Under the pieces are notes generated by a model. The model was given only the letters and a program-made list of their open reading frames with translations. It ran no database searches and was not told the origin of the DNA. The translations under genes were made by a program, and so were the position numbers. Shown piece by piece: positions 6,434 through 7,067 of a DNA stretch of 7,067 nt. The stretch's first letter is position 1; each line of letters starts with the position of its first letter. The stretch covers positions 1 through 7,067 of the forward strand of contig CAMMYR010000031.1 of NCBI GenBank assembly GCA_946528255.1, given 5' to 3'. The DNA comes from an uncultured Methanomicrobiales archaeon (lineage in GTDB: Archaea; Thermoplasmatota; Thermoplasmata; Methanomassiliicoccales; Methanomethylophilaceae).

Positions 6434-6439
6434 TATAAA
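6434..6439 (-). promoter_or_regulatory. TATA box of the aromatic operon
   Basis: On the minus strand this reads TTTTTATACTA, containing TTTATA, a good match to the archaeal TATA consensus. Transcription would begin about 25 bases downstream, near 6411, giving a leader of about 50 bases before ATG 6359. The upstream BRE position is CG-rich rather than the usual purine-rich, so initiation may be weak or helped by an activator. It is the only convincing promoter found for the seven-gene unit; the downstream gene junctions leave no room for others. Confidence 0.65.
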
Positions 6440-6440
6440 A

Positions 6441-6460
6441 ACGCGCGCGTGGTCCGACCA
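6441..6460. repeat. Two abutting palindromes between the divergent TATA boxes
   Basis: ACGCGCGCGT (6441-6450) is a perfect 10-base palindrome. It overlaps by one base TGGTCCGACCA (6450-6460), a 5-base inverted repeat around a single central base. Both lie directly upstream of the operon TATA box, where a BRE-overlapping regulator would bind. This is a possible operator; nothing identifies the protein. Confidence 0.35.
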
Positions 6461-6495
6461 TCCCTCCAGAAGGCTCATCCGCATCGGAATATCGT

Positions 6496-6501
6496 TTTAT
6501 A
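6496..6501 (+). promoter_or_regulatory. TATA box of the exported-protein gene
   Basis: The sequence CGTTTTATACAATC contains TTTATA on the plus strand. A start site about 25 bases downstream, near 6525, would leave a leader of about 27 bases before ATG 6552. Its eight-base core TTTTATAC is identical to that of the oppositely oriented operon promoter. Confidence 0.65.
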
Positions 6502-6540
6502 CAATCTAAGGAATATGTCAAAACACGTGGCAAAGCCATC

Positions 6541-6548
6541 GAGATGAT
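6541..6548 (+). promoter_or_regulatory. Ribosome binding site of the exported-protein gene
   Basis: GAGATGAT differs from the ideal GAGGTGAT at one base and lies three bases before ATG 6552, the same shifted register as the first two operon genes. The nearby ATG at 6544 opens a frame of only three codons. Confidence 0.5.
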
Positions 6549-6551
6549 AGG

Positions 6552-7049
6552 ATGAATGGTTATCGTCAGTCTGTTTCCAAACCGTTCCGCGGTCCGCTCA
6601 TAGCGCTGATCGCCGTCGTGCTGATGATGGCGGTGCCATTCACATTCATTGGTTCCGACGAGGTTTCGGCCGATCCGTCGGATTATTACCGCTACGAGAT
6701 GAGCTACAATGAAGCGGGGATCCTGATCAGCGAGATCCGCATATTCTCGTCCCCCGATGACAGGGAGGGGACCGTGGCCACGAAGGCCACGCCTACCGAT
6801 GACGGGAGCTGGGGGTTCGACAGGAAGACCGGATACGGGCCATTCAACTCCTATTACGCCGCTGTGAGCACCGCCGACGGCAAGGTCGCCTACCATCTGG
6901 ATCCCTACGATCTGTCAAAGAAGATTGACGGCACCCCGGCCGACATAACCAGCGGCCTCTACAACATCCTCTGGATCCTCCCGACCGTATACGTATCGTC
7001 CACATCGACGAAGCTCACCCTTTGCAGCGACGACAGCTGCGCGATCTAA
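6552..7049 (+). CDS. Exported hypothetical protein with signal peptide, possibly truncated
   Basis: This 165-residue protein is of unknown function. The N-terminus is a textbook signal peptide: basic residues R5, K10 and R13, a hydrophobic core at about 15-34 (LIALIAVVLMMAVPF) and a likely cleavage after VSA (38-40), leaving a mature chain of about 125 residues. The mature part is rich in Tyr, Asp, Ser and Thr, with no recognised domain. It contains SGLYNILWILPTVYVSS (134-150), a hydrophobic stretch too polar to be a sure membrane anchor, and two cysteines (158 and 163) close to the end. From memory, N-terminal segments like this occur in larger surface proteins of gut Methanomassiliicoccales, so this may be a truncated member; that is a low-confidence inference. 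The gene is divergent from the aromatic operon and has its own TATA box. Its start is supported by GAGATGAT at 6541-6548. It ends in TAA. Confidence 0.8.
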   Translation: MNGYRQSVSKPFRGPLIALIAVVLMMAVPFTFIGSDEVSADPSDYYRYEMSYNEAGILISEIRIFSSPDDREGTVATKATPTDDGSWGFDRKTGYGPFNSYYAAVSTADGKVAYHLDPYDLSKKIDGTPADITSGLYNILWILPTVYVSSTSTKLTLCSDDSCAI

Positions 7050-7067
7050 GCGGGCCGGATAAATTAC

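Noticed and set aside
7011..7067. Frameshift rescue of the exported protein near its stop
   Set aside because: Neither alternative frame after the TAA gives a recognisable continuation in the few bases left, so a frameshift cannot be claimed from this window.
7047..7067. Terminator after the exported-protein gene
   Set aside because: Only 18 bases follow the stop; no hairpin or T-run is visible before the edge.

Overview
The window is about 7.1 kb of GC-rich DNA, almost entirely coding, with archaeal signals: TATA-box promoters, Shine-Dalgarno sites matching the archaeal 16S 3' end (GGTGAT/GTGATC as well as GAGGTG), and archaeal enzyme types. These types are a DhnA/aldolase-like first step, a type II dehydroquinate synthase and a GHMP-family shikimate kinase. 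The enzyme set and the style of the exported protein suggest a methanogen-related Thermoplasmata lineage such as Methanomassiliicoccales. That placement is an inference from remembered family features, not from a search.

Positions 6359 down to 1 (minus strand) hold a tightly packed operon for making chorismate by the archaeal route from aspartate semialdehyde. In transcription order it encodes ADH synthase, 3-dehydroquinate synthase II, a fused 3-dehydroquinate dehydratase/shikimate dehydrogenase, shikimate kinase, EPSP synthase, chorismate synthase and the start of an AroQ chorismate mutase that runs off the left edge. Gene order follows reaction order, and each gene overlaps the next or lies within 4 nt of it. 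This implies one mRNA with coupled translation. The enzyme making the sugar partner, 6-deoxy-5-ketofructose 1-phosphate, is not in the window.

Positions 6360-6551 are an intergenic region with two divergent TATA boxes that form an inverted TTTTATAC pair. Between and beside them lie short palindromes that could be operators.

Positions 6552-7049 (plus strand) encode a 165-residue exported protein of unknown function with a clear signal peptide. It looks like the N-terminal part of a larger surface-protein family and may be truncated. No RNA genes, insertion sequences, CRISPR arrays or clear terminators were seen. The core content is an ordinary biosynthetic operon; the least explained parts are the divergent control region, the exported protein and small details of the gene junctions.
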